The translations under genes were made by a program, and so were the position numbers. From Terriglobus roseus (lineage in GTDB: Bacteria > Acidobacteriota > Terriglobia > Terriglobales > Acidobacteriaceae), in assembly GCF_900105625.1 (NCBI RefSeq), contig NZ_FNSD01000001.1, positions 2,976,001 through 3,040,000 of the forward strand: 64,000 nucleotides of DNA, written 5' to 3'. Under the pieces are notes generated by a model. That model did no database searches. It was given only the letters and a program-made list of their open reading frames with translations, and was not told the DNA's origin. This document shows, piece by piece, positions 8,825-18,637 of the stretch (its first letter is position 1; the number at the start of each line of letters is the position of its first letter).

Positions 8825-9332
8825 ACGCGGTAATGGTCCTCGAACGAAGGGTGCAGAGCGCGGAGCGCTGGTTGAACGGCGCTGCTGGAATGGCAACAGA
8901 TGGAGGTGTGAGCATGACGCTAGCACAGGAGGTTCATCGCGAGTCCTCAGAAGTTTCTATCAGCACTCAAAAAAAACTAATTAGACACGCGACACCATTG
9001 TCCTTATGCTCAGGTCCATACCCGAACAATGTTTACCCGTTGAGCTTCGCAACCGAAGTCTCAACGACTCTTCTTTTCGCCGCCAAAGCTCCCTTGGAGG
9101 GAGCTTCTACCGCAGCGCGGATGTTTGTTCCGAAGTCCTTCTTTTGCCTGTTGAATTCGTAGCGTGTCTTCCGATGCGAGCGTCTTCGGACTGCCCTGTC
9201 TTCTGATCGCAGTTGTCGCGTAGCCATCACGCACTCTTTACGCTTCGAGCGCACTCTTGGCTCTATGTGTTCGCCGCTGCCGCGATTCAACATGCTGTCG
9301 CAACGCAAAATTCCAGTTGTTCCCGGAGGGAA
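8825..9332. other. Divergent intergenic region with tandem hairpins
   Basis: 508 bases between the M20 start and the TonB receptor start, without a supportable gene. It should hold both promoters. Two hairpins are visible. The first is GTTGAG-CTTCG (9039-9049) with CGAAG-T-CTCAAC (9054-9065) around CAAC. The second is AAGCTCCC (9086-9093) with GGGAGCTT (9099-9106) around TTGGA. They lie 230-290 bases ahead of the receptor start and could be part of a long leader or a small RNA. Confidence 0.4.
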
Positions 9333-12281
9333 ATGTTGAAGCGTTCCATTCTGAGCACGATTCTCGCTCTGCCACTCGCAGCCATCACACTTCACGCACA
9401 GCAATCGGCGATTCTCGGCAAAGTGGAAGATGCCAGCGGCGCTGCCGTTGTCGGTGCGCAGATCACCGCAACCACTGAAGGAGGTGCGACGTTTCACACG
9501 GTCTCCGACAGGACCGGCCTGTACCAGTTCCCGAGCCTCGCGGCCTCTAACTTCTCGGTGAAGACCGAAATGCCTGGATTCTCCACTGTCGTGGAAAAGG
9601 TGACGGTGCTTGTGGGGCAGTCGGTCACTGCGAACTTCACACTGAGCGCGGGTAATAGTACCCAGGTAGAAGTAACTGCGGACATTGCAACCATCGACAC
9701 CACGACGTCGCAGGTGTCCGGAAACATCGATCCGCAGACGATGGCGAAGATTCCGCTCAACGGTCGTAACTACATGGATCTGGCGACACTGATCCCGGGT
9801 ATCCGACGAAACGCGATCACCAACTACAGCCCACTCGGTTCACTGAACGGCGGGCGCCAGCAGTTCAACCTGGATGGACAGCAGGTAACGGCTAACGGGG
9901 CTGACTCGAGTTTCGGTCAGGCGCAATTCAGCCGCGACGCACTTGCGCAATTCCAGATCATCACCAATCAGTTCGATGCGACCCAGGGCCGCGCCTCGCA
10001 ATTGGTGATGAACATGCAAAGCAAGTCCGGCGGCAATAGTATTCACGGCACGCTCTTCGGCTACTTCCGTAATGACGTGTTTGACGCGAAGGACCCGATC
10101 ACGAAGACGGTTCTGCCGTTCTCCGATCAGCAGTATGGCGGCACGTTGGGAGCCCCCATCATCAAGGACAAGCTGTGGGTCTTTGGCTCTTACGAAGGTG
10201 AGCGAAGGCCCCAGCAGACGAACACAACCCTGATCGGCTTTACTGCGGGGCAGCTTAACTATTCGCTCAGCAACGCGTTCACTACTAATGAATATCTCTT
10301 TCGTGGTGACTACCAGCCGAGCAGCAAAGATCACATCTTCGTCCGCTACTTCAAGTACAGCCAGAAGCTGCCCGACCAGCTGCCGACCGGTAACTCTTCC
10401 ATCAGCCGCCAGTACTCAAGCACGTTGCAGGACTACGGTTACATCGGTTCGTGGACACGCAATATCTCATCAAATTTCGTGAATACGCTGTTTCATGGCT
10501 GGTACTACCAGGAGGGCGTGAACACGCCGCTGGTACCCAGTATGCAGATGACGTTCCCGACCCAGGTCATTGGTTCGGCGTATAACTATCCGTCATACCT
10601 CCCGGTGTCGAATTTTCAGTTTCGCGATGATGCTTTCTGGCTGAAGGGTAAGCATAGCTTCAAGTTTGGCGCGGAGTACCTGTTCGTTCGGAACGTGGGA
10701 TCCTTCCCGCAAAACGCTCGCGGAACGGTCACAATCAGCACCGATCCAACCAAGTTTGCAACGCCGCGTACCTGGGATTCGGTATTCCCGAACCAGTTGG
10801 ATCCAACCACTTGGGACTACGCGGCAATCAGCCCTTATGTGACCTCGTATACGCAGGCGTTTGGCAACTTTGATGTCAACATCAAGCGTAACCAGTTAGG
10901 TTTTTGGATTAACGACGACTGGAAGATCGCACCTCGTGCAACGCTGAACCTAGGCGTTCGCTACGACAACGATCTTGGTTTGATCACTGCGGGCAATAAC
11001 ACGGTCAATGGCATCGCTACTCCTAAGAACGGCAACAATTGGAACTTCGCGCCACGCCTTGGTTTCAACGCCGATATCTTCGGTACGGGCAAGACCGTGC
11101 TGCGTGGAGGAGCAGGCATCTACTTCGCCGAAATCAATGCGAATCAGTCTATCGATGCGCAGGTCTTCAATGGCGTAAATACGGTGCAGGCCGCCGCCAC
11201 CATCGGCCCTGGCTTTAGTCTCTTAAAGCCGTTCGGCGCCATCGATCCGAGCAGCTTCGTTTCGAATCCACAAAATGTCTATCAATCGATCCAGGTGAAT
11301 GATGCAAACATTCGCACACCATGGTCAGGACAAGCGACGATCGGTATTCAGCAGGAATTGCCGTTTAAGACGACTGTCTCACTGGATTACGTTCAGTTCC
11401 GTATGCACCACGAGTGGGGGCGGTTCGATGCCAACAGCGTCTACGATCCCAACACCGGCTGGAATCAGGCGAACTACACGGCAAGTTCGATCGTCCGCGT
11501 ACAGCCCAACACGCACTACTCAGTCATCCAGACTTTCAAAACGCCGGATTACATCGCAAACCAGCTCAAGCAATTGATGTTCAGTGCACGGAAACAGACC
11601 CAGTTCGGTCTAAGCGCAATGGTTTCGTATACGTATGGCTTGCAGAAGGACAATTCAGGCGGACCGTTCAGCTACGCCTCAAATCCCTACAACTACGCAA
11701 ACGAATGGGCGAATTCCGTAGATGACCAGCGTCACACACTGGCAATCACGACGGACTACCAATGGAAGTGGGGCATCCGTGGCGGCATCGTGTATCGTTA
11801 CGGTTCTGGTCTCGCCTATGCCACCAGTGTTTCGGCGACACCCCCAACCGGACTGGTGCAGAGTGCCAGCGCTAATCGCAGCTTCTGCGTTCGGGGCGTC
11901 GGAATAACGGGCGCATTGCCTGGTTCGGTCTGCTCGAAGCTCTCCGCGACGCAGACTTATAACCTTGCAACCGCGAGGCTCTATAACCCTGCAAGCCACA
12001 ATCATTACGACGCCGCAACCGGTCTAACAACAACGGATCGTAACGGCTTCCGTGCTTTGCCGATTGAACGAGTCGATGCGAACCTCGCAAAGATCTTCAC
12101 GATCAAGGACCGCTACAAGGTCACGACATCCGTGGAGGCCTTCAACCTGTTTAACCATTCCAACTATGGTTCTTACAACACGAATATCAGCCTCGCGAAC
12201 TACGGGACGCCGACCTCAACATCCGGCGTGCTTGCCTTCTATGCTCGGCAACTGCAGTTCTCGGCTCGTTTGGATTTCTAG
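9333..12281 (+). CDS. TonB-dependent receptor, Oar-like with carboxypeptidase-regulatory domain
   Basis: Outer-membrane receptor of 982 residues. It has a signal peptide, an N-terminal Cna_B-like domain (AILGKVEDASGAAVVGAQI), a plug region (PLNGRNYMDLATLIPGI), and a long barrel ending in aromatic phenylalanine (SARLDF), as needed for barrel insertion. The start at 9333 is chosen for CGGAGGG just upstream and for the signal peptide; the frame runs further up without either. It heads a plus-strand series with an amidohydrolase and two M20 enzymes, so it probably imports or binds their substrate. No TonB box was identified with confidence. Confidence 0.88.
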   Translation: MLKRSILSTILALPLAAITLHAQQSAILGKVEDASGAAVVGAQITATTEGGATFHTVSDRTGLYQFPSLAASNFSVKTEMPGFSTVVEKVTVLVGQSVTANFTLSAGNSTQVEVTADIATIDTTTSQVSGNIDPQTMAKIPLNGRNYMDLATLIPGIRRNAITNYSPLGSLNGGRQQFNLDGQQVTANGADSSFGQAQFSRDALAQFQIITNQFDATQGRASQLVMNMQSKSGGNSIHGTLFGYFRNDVFDAKDPITKTVLPFSDQQYGGTLGAPIIKDKLWVFGSYEGERRPQQTNTTLIGFTAGQLNYSLSNAFTTNEYLFRGDYQPSSKDHIFVRYFKYSQKLPDQLPTGNSSISRQYSSTLQDYGYIGSWTRNISSNFVNTLFHGWYYQEGVNTPLVPSMQMTFPTQVIGSAYNYPSYLPVSNFQFRDDAFWLKGKHSFKFGAEYLFVRNVGSFPQNARGTVTISTDPTKFATPRTWDSVFPNQLDPTTWDYAAISPYVTSYTQAFGNFDVNIKRNQLGFWINDDWKIAPRATLNLGVRYDNDLGLITAGNNTVNGIATPKNGNNWNFAPRLGFNADIFGTGKTVLRGGAGIYFAEINANQSIDAQVFNGVNTVQAAATIGPGFSLLKPFGAIDPSSFVSNPQNVYQSIQVNDANIRTPWSGQATIGIQQELPFKTTVSLDYVQFRMHHEWGRFDANSVYDPNTGWNQANYTASSIVRVQPNTHYSVIQTFKTPDYIANQLKQLMFSARKQTQFGLSAMVSYTYGLQKDNSGGPFSYASNPYNYANEWANSVDDQRHTLAITTDYQWKWGIRGGIVYRYGSGLAYATSVSATPPTGLVQSASANRSFCVRGVGITGALPGSVCSKLSATQTYNLATARLYNPASHNHYDAATGLTTTDRNGFRALPIERVDANLAKIFTIKDRYKVTTSVEAFNLFNHSNYGSYNTNISLANYGTPTSTSGVLAFYARQLQFSARLDF

Positions 12282-12365
12282 CTGAACGTAAAGCTGTCCT
12301 TTGCCGGGGTCGAACGTGCCCTGGCAAGGGACAATCGTTTTTCGCCGTTCGCTTCAGGAGATTGC

Positions 12366-15300
12366 ATGCTGTCGGTTCGTCTTGCCGGTTTCCATTCTGT
12401 GCTTCCTTTGTCTTTTGCCATTGCCGCCTGCACCATGCCGGTCGCTTCTGCGCAGTTTGAGAAAGCGCCCGGAAAGTCTGTGATCAAGTCCGTCGCTGTG
12501 ACGGAAGGGACCAACATGGCTGCAACGGTCTCACCGGACGGCAAGACCATCGTGTTTGATCTGCAGGAGACACTCTGGTCTCTGCCGATTGGTGGTGGTA
12601 CAGCAAAGCGCCTCACCGATCCGTTTCTTGAACCGGCGCGCCCAGACTGGTCACCAAAAGGTGATCTCATTGCCTTCCAGGGGTATAAGGGGGGGCAGTT
12701 TCATATCTGGGTTATGAAGCCTGATGGCACTGGCGTACGCCAGTTGACCAATGGTCACGGCGATGATCGCGAGCCTCGTGTGTCGCCGGACGGAACAAAG
12801 GTCGCCTTCGCCTCAGATCGAGCGATGAAGGGTAATTACGACATATGGGTTGTAGATATTGCAAGCGGCGCCTTGACGCAAAAGACATCCACAGAAAAGG
12901 AAGAATACGAACCGACCTGGGCACCGGACGGCCAGAGCATTGCCTTCGTAAGCGGCGTGGGAATTGCACGCGGTCATGGCGCCAGTGTCTCGGGTGTCGA
13001 CATCGAATCGGTGAACGCGTCGGGTGCGATCAAGCAAGTTTACAGCTTGCCCAAAGCAGATGGGGGCGCGGAAGCGGCGGCGCCGCACATCGAGTCTCCT
13101 TCGTTTTCTCCTGACGGAAAACTGGCATTCACCCTTGTTGGCGCGGGCAAGAGTGAACTGGTGGTGGACGGTAAAAAGGTCGGAGAAGCTGAGGATGTCT
13201 TTCCGTTCTATGTCTCGTGGCTTCCCGGTGGGAAGGCTCTCTACACCGGGGATGGCAAGATCCTGGTCACGGACCTAACTGCGGACAAGAGCACCAGTAT
13301 CCCTTTCTCCGCAAACTTCGACATCAACCGTCCGGGTTACCGTCATCGCATCTATGACTTTGATTCGACCGCCCCGAAACAAGTGAGGGGCATTCTGCAT
13401 CCACAGCTCTCGCCGGATGGCAAACAGGTGTTGTTCGAAGCGCTGAATCAGCTATGGCTTATGCCATTGGGCGGAAAACCCGAAGCGATCACCAGCGACA
13501 CCTACTATAAGCAGGACGCATCGTTTTCACCTGACGGAAAGAGCATCGTCTTCAGCACCGATGCGGATGGTTTCGAATCCTTACACATCATGGATCTGTC
13601 CACGAAGCGAGTGCGACGCGTCACCCACAGCACGGGTGACGCAGCGGAGGTTAGCGCAAAGTGGTCACCGGACGGCAAGTCCATCGCATTTCTTGATCAA
13701 GAGAGCGCGACCTTCGTTGCCGATGTTGCTACGGGTGATACGAAGGAAGTCCTCAAGGAGTTCTTCTATCCGTCGGAGCCGAGCTGGTCGCCTGACAGTA
13801 AGACCCTGACGATGGCGGTGTTGAAGCCTTTCAACATGCGTTTCCGGGAGGGCCTCAGCGAGATACTGACACTTGACCTTGCAACGGGAAAATACGTACT
13901 GACGCCCGCCGCTCCGGATAACACGATCTTGACGCGGGGTTTGAACGGCCCAACGTTCTCTCCGGATGGCAAGCAGATCGTCTTCGTGATGGATGATTTT
14001 TTGTGGACCATGCCGGTCGACGAGAAGGGCATACCCTCCGGCTCGGCTGTGCAATTGAATCATGAGAATTCTGACTCGCCGACTTGGAGCGGTGACTCGA
14101 AGACGATCCTCTATCTCTCCAATACAAAGCTGCACACGATCGCAGCGAGGCCGGGTGCGGTGCCCACGGCTGTGCCCGTGGACCTGACTTATCAACGCAA
14201 GTTGCCCACCAGCAAGGTCGTCATCTACGCCGGGACGTTCTGGAATGGCTTAGGTGCTGAGACCACGAAGGATGTCGACATCACCGTCGTAAAAAATCGC
14301 ATCGTCAGCATCAACCCACATAGCGCCAATGCGGCCAAGGTCGCGGGCATAGACAAGTACATCGACGCCCACGACAAGACCGTCATGCCTGGATTGTGGG
14401 AATCGCATAATCATATGTACGGAGCGATCCAGGAGGCAGGGGATGCAGGCGGCCGTCTCTGGCTTGCCTACGGTTTCACCACCCTCCAATCACAGGGCGA
14501 TGAGGGGTATCTGCAAGAAGAGATCAAAGAATCCTTCGCGGCAGATGCCCGTGTCGGGCCCCGCTATTTTGCTTCGGCCGAGATCTTCGATGGTGAGCGC
14601 ATCTTCTATCCCACTAACCGGGCAATCCATGGCGATGCTCAGATTCAGCGGGAGTTCGAACGGGCGCAGTCGCTCGAAGTCGATAACTACAAGACGTATG
14701 TGCGCTTACCCCACGAGCAGCAGGCGAAGTTCGTGGATTTGGCACACAACAAGGCGGGCGTTTGGATTGCTTCGCACTACGGTCTGCCCGGGCTGACGTA
14801 CGGAATGGATGCGATGAGTCATGTGTCGGCAACGTCTCGCTGGGGCTATGCGTATACGCGTTCGCTCAGCGGCGTGACCTACGGGGATGTGCGAACGCTC
14901 TTTCCTGCTGCGGACATGGCTATGATTTCTACAGCGTTCGCATCGACCTCACTGTACTCGCTAGACCCGACCATAGCCGACGATCCACGGCTGCAGGCGC
15001 TCGACCAGCCATGGGCCTTGAAGGCGCTGAAGACCACACGAGATCGAATGGTGAAGACGAGCCCCACTGTCAACTCAGAAGCATTGAAGCGTGAGGATGA
15101 GACGTTAATCGCTTTGATGAAGGCCGGTGGAAAGATCATGGCCGGCATCGACTCGTTTAGTCCGGGGTTGATGATCCCACTGGAGATGGGTATCCGCGCA
15201 GAAGCTGTCAACGGTATGAAGCCATGGCAGGCATTGCAAACGGCAACCATCATCCCTGCGCGCGCGTTCGGGTACGGCAAAGATCTCGGCTCGCTGGAAG

Positions 15301-15440
15301 TGGGGAAAATAGCGGATCTTGACATCGTTGACGGTAATCCGTTGGGGAACATTAACGATATGACCAAGATCGCAGGCGTCATGGTCAACGGTCGCTACTA
15401 TACCCAGGCCGAACTCCAGGCCCCGTTCAAAAAGAACTAA
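12366..15440 (+). CDS. Exported propeller-amidohydrolase (TolB/WD40-like repeats plus amidohydrolase)
   Basis: 1,024 residues with a signal peptide ending near ASAQF. Residues about 35-610 hold many PD-G-K/T propeller repeats of the tricorn/TolB type (SPDGTKVAFASDR, SPDGKSIVFSTD). Residues about 620-1020 form an amidohydrolase barrel. The first metal motif is GLWESHNHMYG (H-X-H), with later histidines in VWIASHYGLPG and an acidic site in AGIDSF. The start has CAGGAG upstream. It follows the TonB receptor by 84 bases. Family members cleave cyclic or linear amide bonds, and the propeller probably gates or binds the substrate. It is paralogous to the protein at 18638-21736. Confidence 0.88.
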   Translation: MLSVRLAGFHSVLPLSFAIAACTMPVASAQFEKAPGKSVIKSVAVTEGTNMAATVSPDGKTIVFDLQETLWSLPIGGGTAKRLTDPFLEPARPDWSPKGDLIAFQGYKGGQFHIWVMKPDGTGVRQLTNGHGDDREPRVSPDGTKVAFASDRAMKGNYDIWVVDIASGALTQKTSTEKEEYEPTWAPDGQSIAFVSGVGIARGHGASVSGVDIESVNASGAIKQVYSLPKADGGAEAAAPHIESPSFSPDGKLAFTLVGAGKSELVVDGKKVGEAEDVFPFYVSWLPGGKALYTGDGKILVTDLTADKSTSIPFSANFDINRPGYRHRIYDFDSTAPKQVRGILHPQLSPDGKQVLFEALNQLWLMPLGGKPEAITSDTYYKQDASFSPDGKSIVFSTDADGFESLHIMDLSTKRVRRVTHSTGDAAEVSAKWSPDGKSIAFLDQESATFVADVATGDTKEVLKEFFYPSEPSWSPDSKTLTMAVLKPFNMRFREGLSEILTLDLATGKYVLTPAAPDNTILTRGLNGPTFSPDGKQIVFVMDDFLWTMPVDEKGIPSGSAVQLNHENSDSPTWSGDSKTILYLSNTKLHTIAARPGAVPTAVPVDLTYQRKLPTSKVVIYAGTFWNGLGAETTKDVDITVVKNRIVSINPHSANAAKVAGIDKYIDAHDKTVMPGLWESHNHMYGAIQEAGDAGGRLWLAYGFTTLQSQGDEGYLQEEIKESFAADARVGPRYFASAEIFDGERIFYPTNRAIHGDAQIQREFERAQSLEVDNYKTYVRLPHEQQAKFVDLAHNKAGVWIASHYGLPGLTYGMDAMSHVSATSRWGYAYTRSLSGVTYGDVRTLFPAADMAMISTAFASTSLYSLDPTIADDPRLQALDQPWALKALKTTRDRMVKTSPTVNSEALKREDETLIALMKAGGKIMAGIDSFSPGLMIPLEMGIRAEAVNGMKPWQALQTATIIPARAFGYGKDLGSLEVGKIADLDIVDGNPLGNINDMTKIAGVMVNGRYYTQAELQAPFKKN

Positions 15441-15466
15441 AGGCATCTCGAAAGGAAATCGCTTCC

Positions 15467-16894
15467 ATGATGACAAGCAGCCGAATCGTCGCGACGTTGG
15501 CCGTTGTCTGCACGATGTTGAGCCCGGGGACCGCACTTGGGCAATCGAAGAAAGTGGATTGGAACATAGTCAATCAAGAAGTCCTCGAGAACTTCACCTC
15601 CCTTATCAAGATCGATTCGAGCAATCCTCCGGGCAACGAAACGGAGGTGGCGAAGAGGCTCCAGGCAATCCTTCAGAAGGAGGGCATTGAGTCTCAGCTT
15701 GTAGGGGCAGAGCCAAACCGGTTGAGCCTGATTGCGCGTATCAAGGGGGATGGGTCGAAGAAGCCAATCCTGGTGTTGGGCCACACCGATGTTGTGGGCG
15801 TGCAAAAGGAGAAGTGGACGGAAGACCCCTTCGGCGCAAAACTGGTCGATGGTTTTATCTGGGGGCGCGGGACCATCGACGATAAATCGGTCGTAACAGG
15901 CGCGCTGATGAGCATGATTCTATTGAAGCGCAATCACGTTCCGCTGACTCGGGATGTGATTTTCGTTGCGGAGGCAGGCGAAGAAGGTGGCTCTCCCAAT
16001 CGCACCTTCGGCATCAGCTATATCGTCGATCACAATTACCCCGACGTCGATGCAGAGTATTGCATCACGGAGGGTGGCAACTTCTACTCGGAAAAAGGCA
16101 AAGTTGGCTATCAGTTGGTGCAGGTCTCCGAGAAGGAAGGCCGCGGCGTAAAACTGGTTGCCAATGGCATTGCGGGACATGGGTCTATGCCCAGACTCGA
16201 TAATTCCATTGTTCATCTCTCGGCCGCTGTCGCGAAGGTTGGCGCCTGGCAGCCGCCGATGGAACTGACGCCAGTGACGAAGATGTTCATCGACGGCATG
16301 CAGAAAGTTACACCGCCGGATGAGGCCGTTCGCTATCGCGATCTGTCTGATCCAGCAAAGACGCAGGCCGCACAGGACTGGTTCCGGGCCAATGATATCC
16401 GTATGAACTCAACCATCCGCACCAGCATCAGCCCTAACATCATCGCGGGTGGATTTCGTTCCAACGTGATTCCGTCCGAAGCAACTGCGACGTTGGATAT
16501 CCGCGCCATTCCTGGCGAGGACATGGCGAAGATTCTGCAGTCGATGAAGCATCTCATCAACGATCCGGAAGTGAAGATTGTGACCCCGCCGAAATGGCCT
16601 GCTGAGACCCCTTCGTCTTCAGTTGACACGGAACTGTATAAGGCGCTCACGACGATCCAGGCAAAAGACTATCCCGGTGCAATTACGATACCTGGCATGT
16701 CGACCGGCGGCACTGACATGAAGCCGCTCCGTGCGCACGGCCAACAATGCTACGGCATTGGACCGGAGACTCCGAAGGAGGACCTGGTCACTCATGCGAT
16801 GCACAGCGACAACGAGCGTATCAAGGAGACGGCACTTTACGACTTTGTTAGATACGAGTACGACGTGGTGGAAGCCATGGCAGCAAAGAAGTAA
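15467..16894 (+). CDS. Exported M20-family metallopeptidase
   Basis: 475 residues; the signal peptide ends near TALGQ. M20 landmarks are VLGHTDVV, GRGTIDDK, EAGEEGG and the dimerisation motif GHGSMP. It starts 26 bases after the amidohydrolase stop with AAGGAAA upstream, so the two are almost certainly co-transcribed. It is related to, but clearly different from, the M20 enzyme at 7442-8824. I infer a second hydrolytic step on a peptide or N-acyl amino acid in the periplasm; substrate is not determinable. Confidence 0.9.
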   Translation: MMTSSRIVATLAVVCTMLSPGTALGQSKKVDWNIVNQEVLENFTSLIKIDSSNPPGNETEVAKRLQAILQKEGIESQLVGAEPNRLSLIARIKGDGSKKPILVLGHTDVVGVQKEKWTEDPFGAKLVDGFIWGRGTIDDKSVVTGALMSMILLKRNHVPLTRDVIFVAEAGEEGGSPNRTFGISYIVDHNYPDVDAEYCITEGGNFYSEKGKVGYQLVQVSEKEGRGVKLVANGIAGHGSMPRLDNSIVHLSAAVAKVGAWQPPMELTPVTKMFIDGMQKVTPPDEAVRYRDLSDPAKTQAAQDWFRANDIRMNSTIRTSISPNIIAGGFRSNVIPSEATATLDIRAIPGEDMAKILQSMKHLINDPEVKIVTPPKWPAETPSSSVDTELYKALTTIQAKDYPGAITIPGMSTGGTDMKPLRAHGQQCYGIGPETPKEDLVTHAMHSDNERIKETALYDFVRYEYDVVEAMAAKK

Positions 16895-16909
16895 GTAACT
16901 GGTTCAGCA

Positions 16910-16933
16910 AACGGCACCCTGCGGGGTGCCGTT
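16910..16933. terminator. Intercistronic hairpin
   Basis: AACGGCACCC (16910-16919), loop TGCG, GGGTGCCGTT (16924-16933), with 10-bp perfect arms. It lies between the M20 and M20D genes. Without a T-run on plus it may attenuate or stabilise the mRNA rather than end it. Confidence 0.5.
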
Positions 16934-16966
16934 CACGCAAGAGAGATACATCACGAGGAGAGCACG

Positions 16967-18421
16967 ATGATGCAAGACCGGTGGATCGTTGCAGTTGGTA
17001 TGGTGGCTTCTTTCGGGATCACGGCGGCGAGAGGGCAAGTTGACCTTCATCGACAGGCGATCGAACTGGTCAACGAACAGTCGTCGAAATACAAGGCTGC
17101 TTCGCGCACCATCTGGGAGTATGCGGAACTCGGCTATCACGAGGAGAAGAGCTCAGCCCTGCTGCAGAAAGACCTGCAGGAGGCCGACTTCACACTGCAG
17201 AGCGGCGTCGCCAACGAGAAGACGGCTTTCATTGCAACCTACGGAACAGGGAAGCCGATCATTGCAATCCTTGGGGAATTTGACGCCTTACCGGGTCTAT
17301 CGCAAGCAGATCAGCCGGATCGCAAACCAGTCGTAGCCGATGGGGCAGGGCATGGGTGTGGGCACAATCTTTTGGGTGCCGGCGCTGCCCTGGCTGCAGT
17401 CGCCGTGAAGGAAGCGATGCAGAAGAATCACCTGAAAGGCACCATCCGCTACTATGGCACACCGGCGGAGGAGGGCGGGGCAGGAAAGCTCTACATGATG
17501 CGTGCAGGGCTTTTCAAGGACGTGGACGTGGTACTGCATTGGCATCCGCAGGATCGCAATGCTGTTTTGAACGGAGGCACGCTTGCCATTACTTCCGCTA
17601 AATTCACGTTTCACGGTATCGCGGCCCATGCGGCAGCCGCGCCCGAGCGTGGGCGCTCCGCACTGGATGGCGTGATGCTGATGGGCACGGGTGTGGAGTA
17701 CATGCGCGAGCACGTACCTGGCTCGACGCGAATGCACTATGTCATCACCAAAGGTGGCGCAGCAGCGAATATTGTTCCGGATCTAGCGCAAATCAGCATG
17801 GTGGCGCGCAGCCCATCCAGCGATACGCTGGCAGGCGTTTGGGAACGTGTTGAGAACGTTGCGAAAGGCGCCGCATTGATGACGGGCACTACCGTTGACG
17901 TGGACGTGGACGCGAGCATGAGTAACATCCTCCGAAATGACGCACTGGCAGCCTTGGCTCAGAAGAACATGAACGAAGTTGGCGGTTACACTATGACGCC
18001 ACAAGAACAGACGTTTGCCTTGGAACTGCAGAAAAGCCTTCCCCAGGGAGCAGCGCCACCACTCTCCCTATCGAGTGAGATCGTGCCGTTAGCTGTGTCG
18101 CAGGCCGCGGTTCCGTCTGCATCCACTGACGTCGGAGATGTGAGCTGGAACGTTCCGACTATCGGCTTTGTTGCGGCGACGTTTGTCCCAGGCGTGGCAC
18201 CTCATACGTGGCAGGCAACGGCATCGGCAGGCATGGCGATCGGACAGGACGGCATGATGGTAGCCGCTAAGTCGATTGCGCTGACAGCTCTTGATTTGCT
18301 CACGCACCCGGATTTAGTCGCGGCTGCGAAGGCCGATTTCGACAAGGAACTTGCGACGAAAAAATATATCTCAATCGTTCCAATGGATCGTAAACCCGAC
18401 CCGAACTATCGGGGTAACTAA
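16967..18421 (+). CDS. Exported M20D amidohydrolase (AbgB/IAA-amino acid hydrolase type)
   Basis: 484 residues with an N-terminal signal (to about ARGQ). The M20D features are GHGCGHNLLG with the metal-binding cysteine, GTPAEEGGAGK with the catalytic glutamates, HWHPQDRN, and GGAAANIVPD. M20D members hydrolyse N-acyl or N-aroyl amino acids such as p-aminobenzoyl-glutamate, or related dipeptides. The start has GAGGAGAG upstream. It is the last gene of the plus-strand series and is followed by a strong terminator. Compared with AbgB it carries an export signal, so it would act outside the cytosol. Confidence 0.9.
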   Translation: MMQDRWIVAVGMVASFGITAARGQVDLHRQAIELVNEQSSKYKAASRTIWEYAELGYHEEKSSALLQKDLQEADFTLQSGVANEKTAFIATYGTGKPIIAILGEFDALPGLSQADQPDRKPVVADGAGHGCGHNLLGAGAALAAVAVKEAMQKNHLKGTIRYYGTPAEEGGAGKLYMMRAGLFKDVDVVLHWHPQDRNAVLNGGTLAITSAKFTFHGIAAHAAAAPERGRSALDGVMLMGTGVEYMREHVPGSTRMHYVITKGGAAANIVPDLAQISMVARSPSSDTLAGVWERVENVAKGAALMTGTTVDVDVDASMSNILRNDALAALAQKNMNEVGGYTMTPQEQTFALELQKSLPQGAAPPLSLSSEIVPLAVSQAAVPSASTDVGDVSWNVPTIGFVAATFVPGVAPHTWQATASAGMAIGQDGMMVAAKSIALTALDLLTHPDLVAAAKADFDKELATKKYISIVPMDRKPDPNYRGN

Positions 18422-18590
18422 CGTTTTTCTTTGATCGGACGCAAGAACATCCGTCAAATGAGTGAAACATTCTGGTGAGCCTATCGGTAGATTGGGAAAG
18501 TAACCGCAGCAGTCGACATTTCAGCAAGTCGCTGTGAATCTGTTTCTACTCATCCGGCTCAGGCCATTATGTTGGACCGGTCATAAAGGT

Positions 18591-18625
18591 AGCCGCCGCC
18601 AACATTCGTTGGCGGCGGTTATTTT
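18591..18625 (+). terminator. Rho-independent terminator of the plus-strand island operon
   Basis: CCGCCGCCAAC (18593-18603), loop ATTC, GTTGGCGGCGG (18608-18618), then TTATTTTA. It lies between the convergent M20D gene and the amidohydrolase that stops at 18638. Confidence 0.85.
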
Positions 18626-18637
18626 ATTGAATCCGGC

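Noticed and set aside
9033-9497. 154-residue frame on minus at the TonB receptor 5' end
   Set aside because: Arg/Ser-rich with no family, and it overlaps the receptor signal peptide region antisense.
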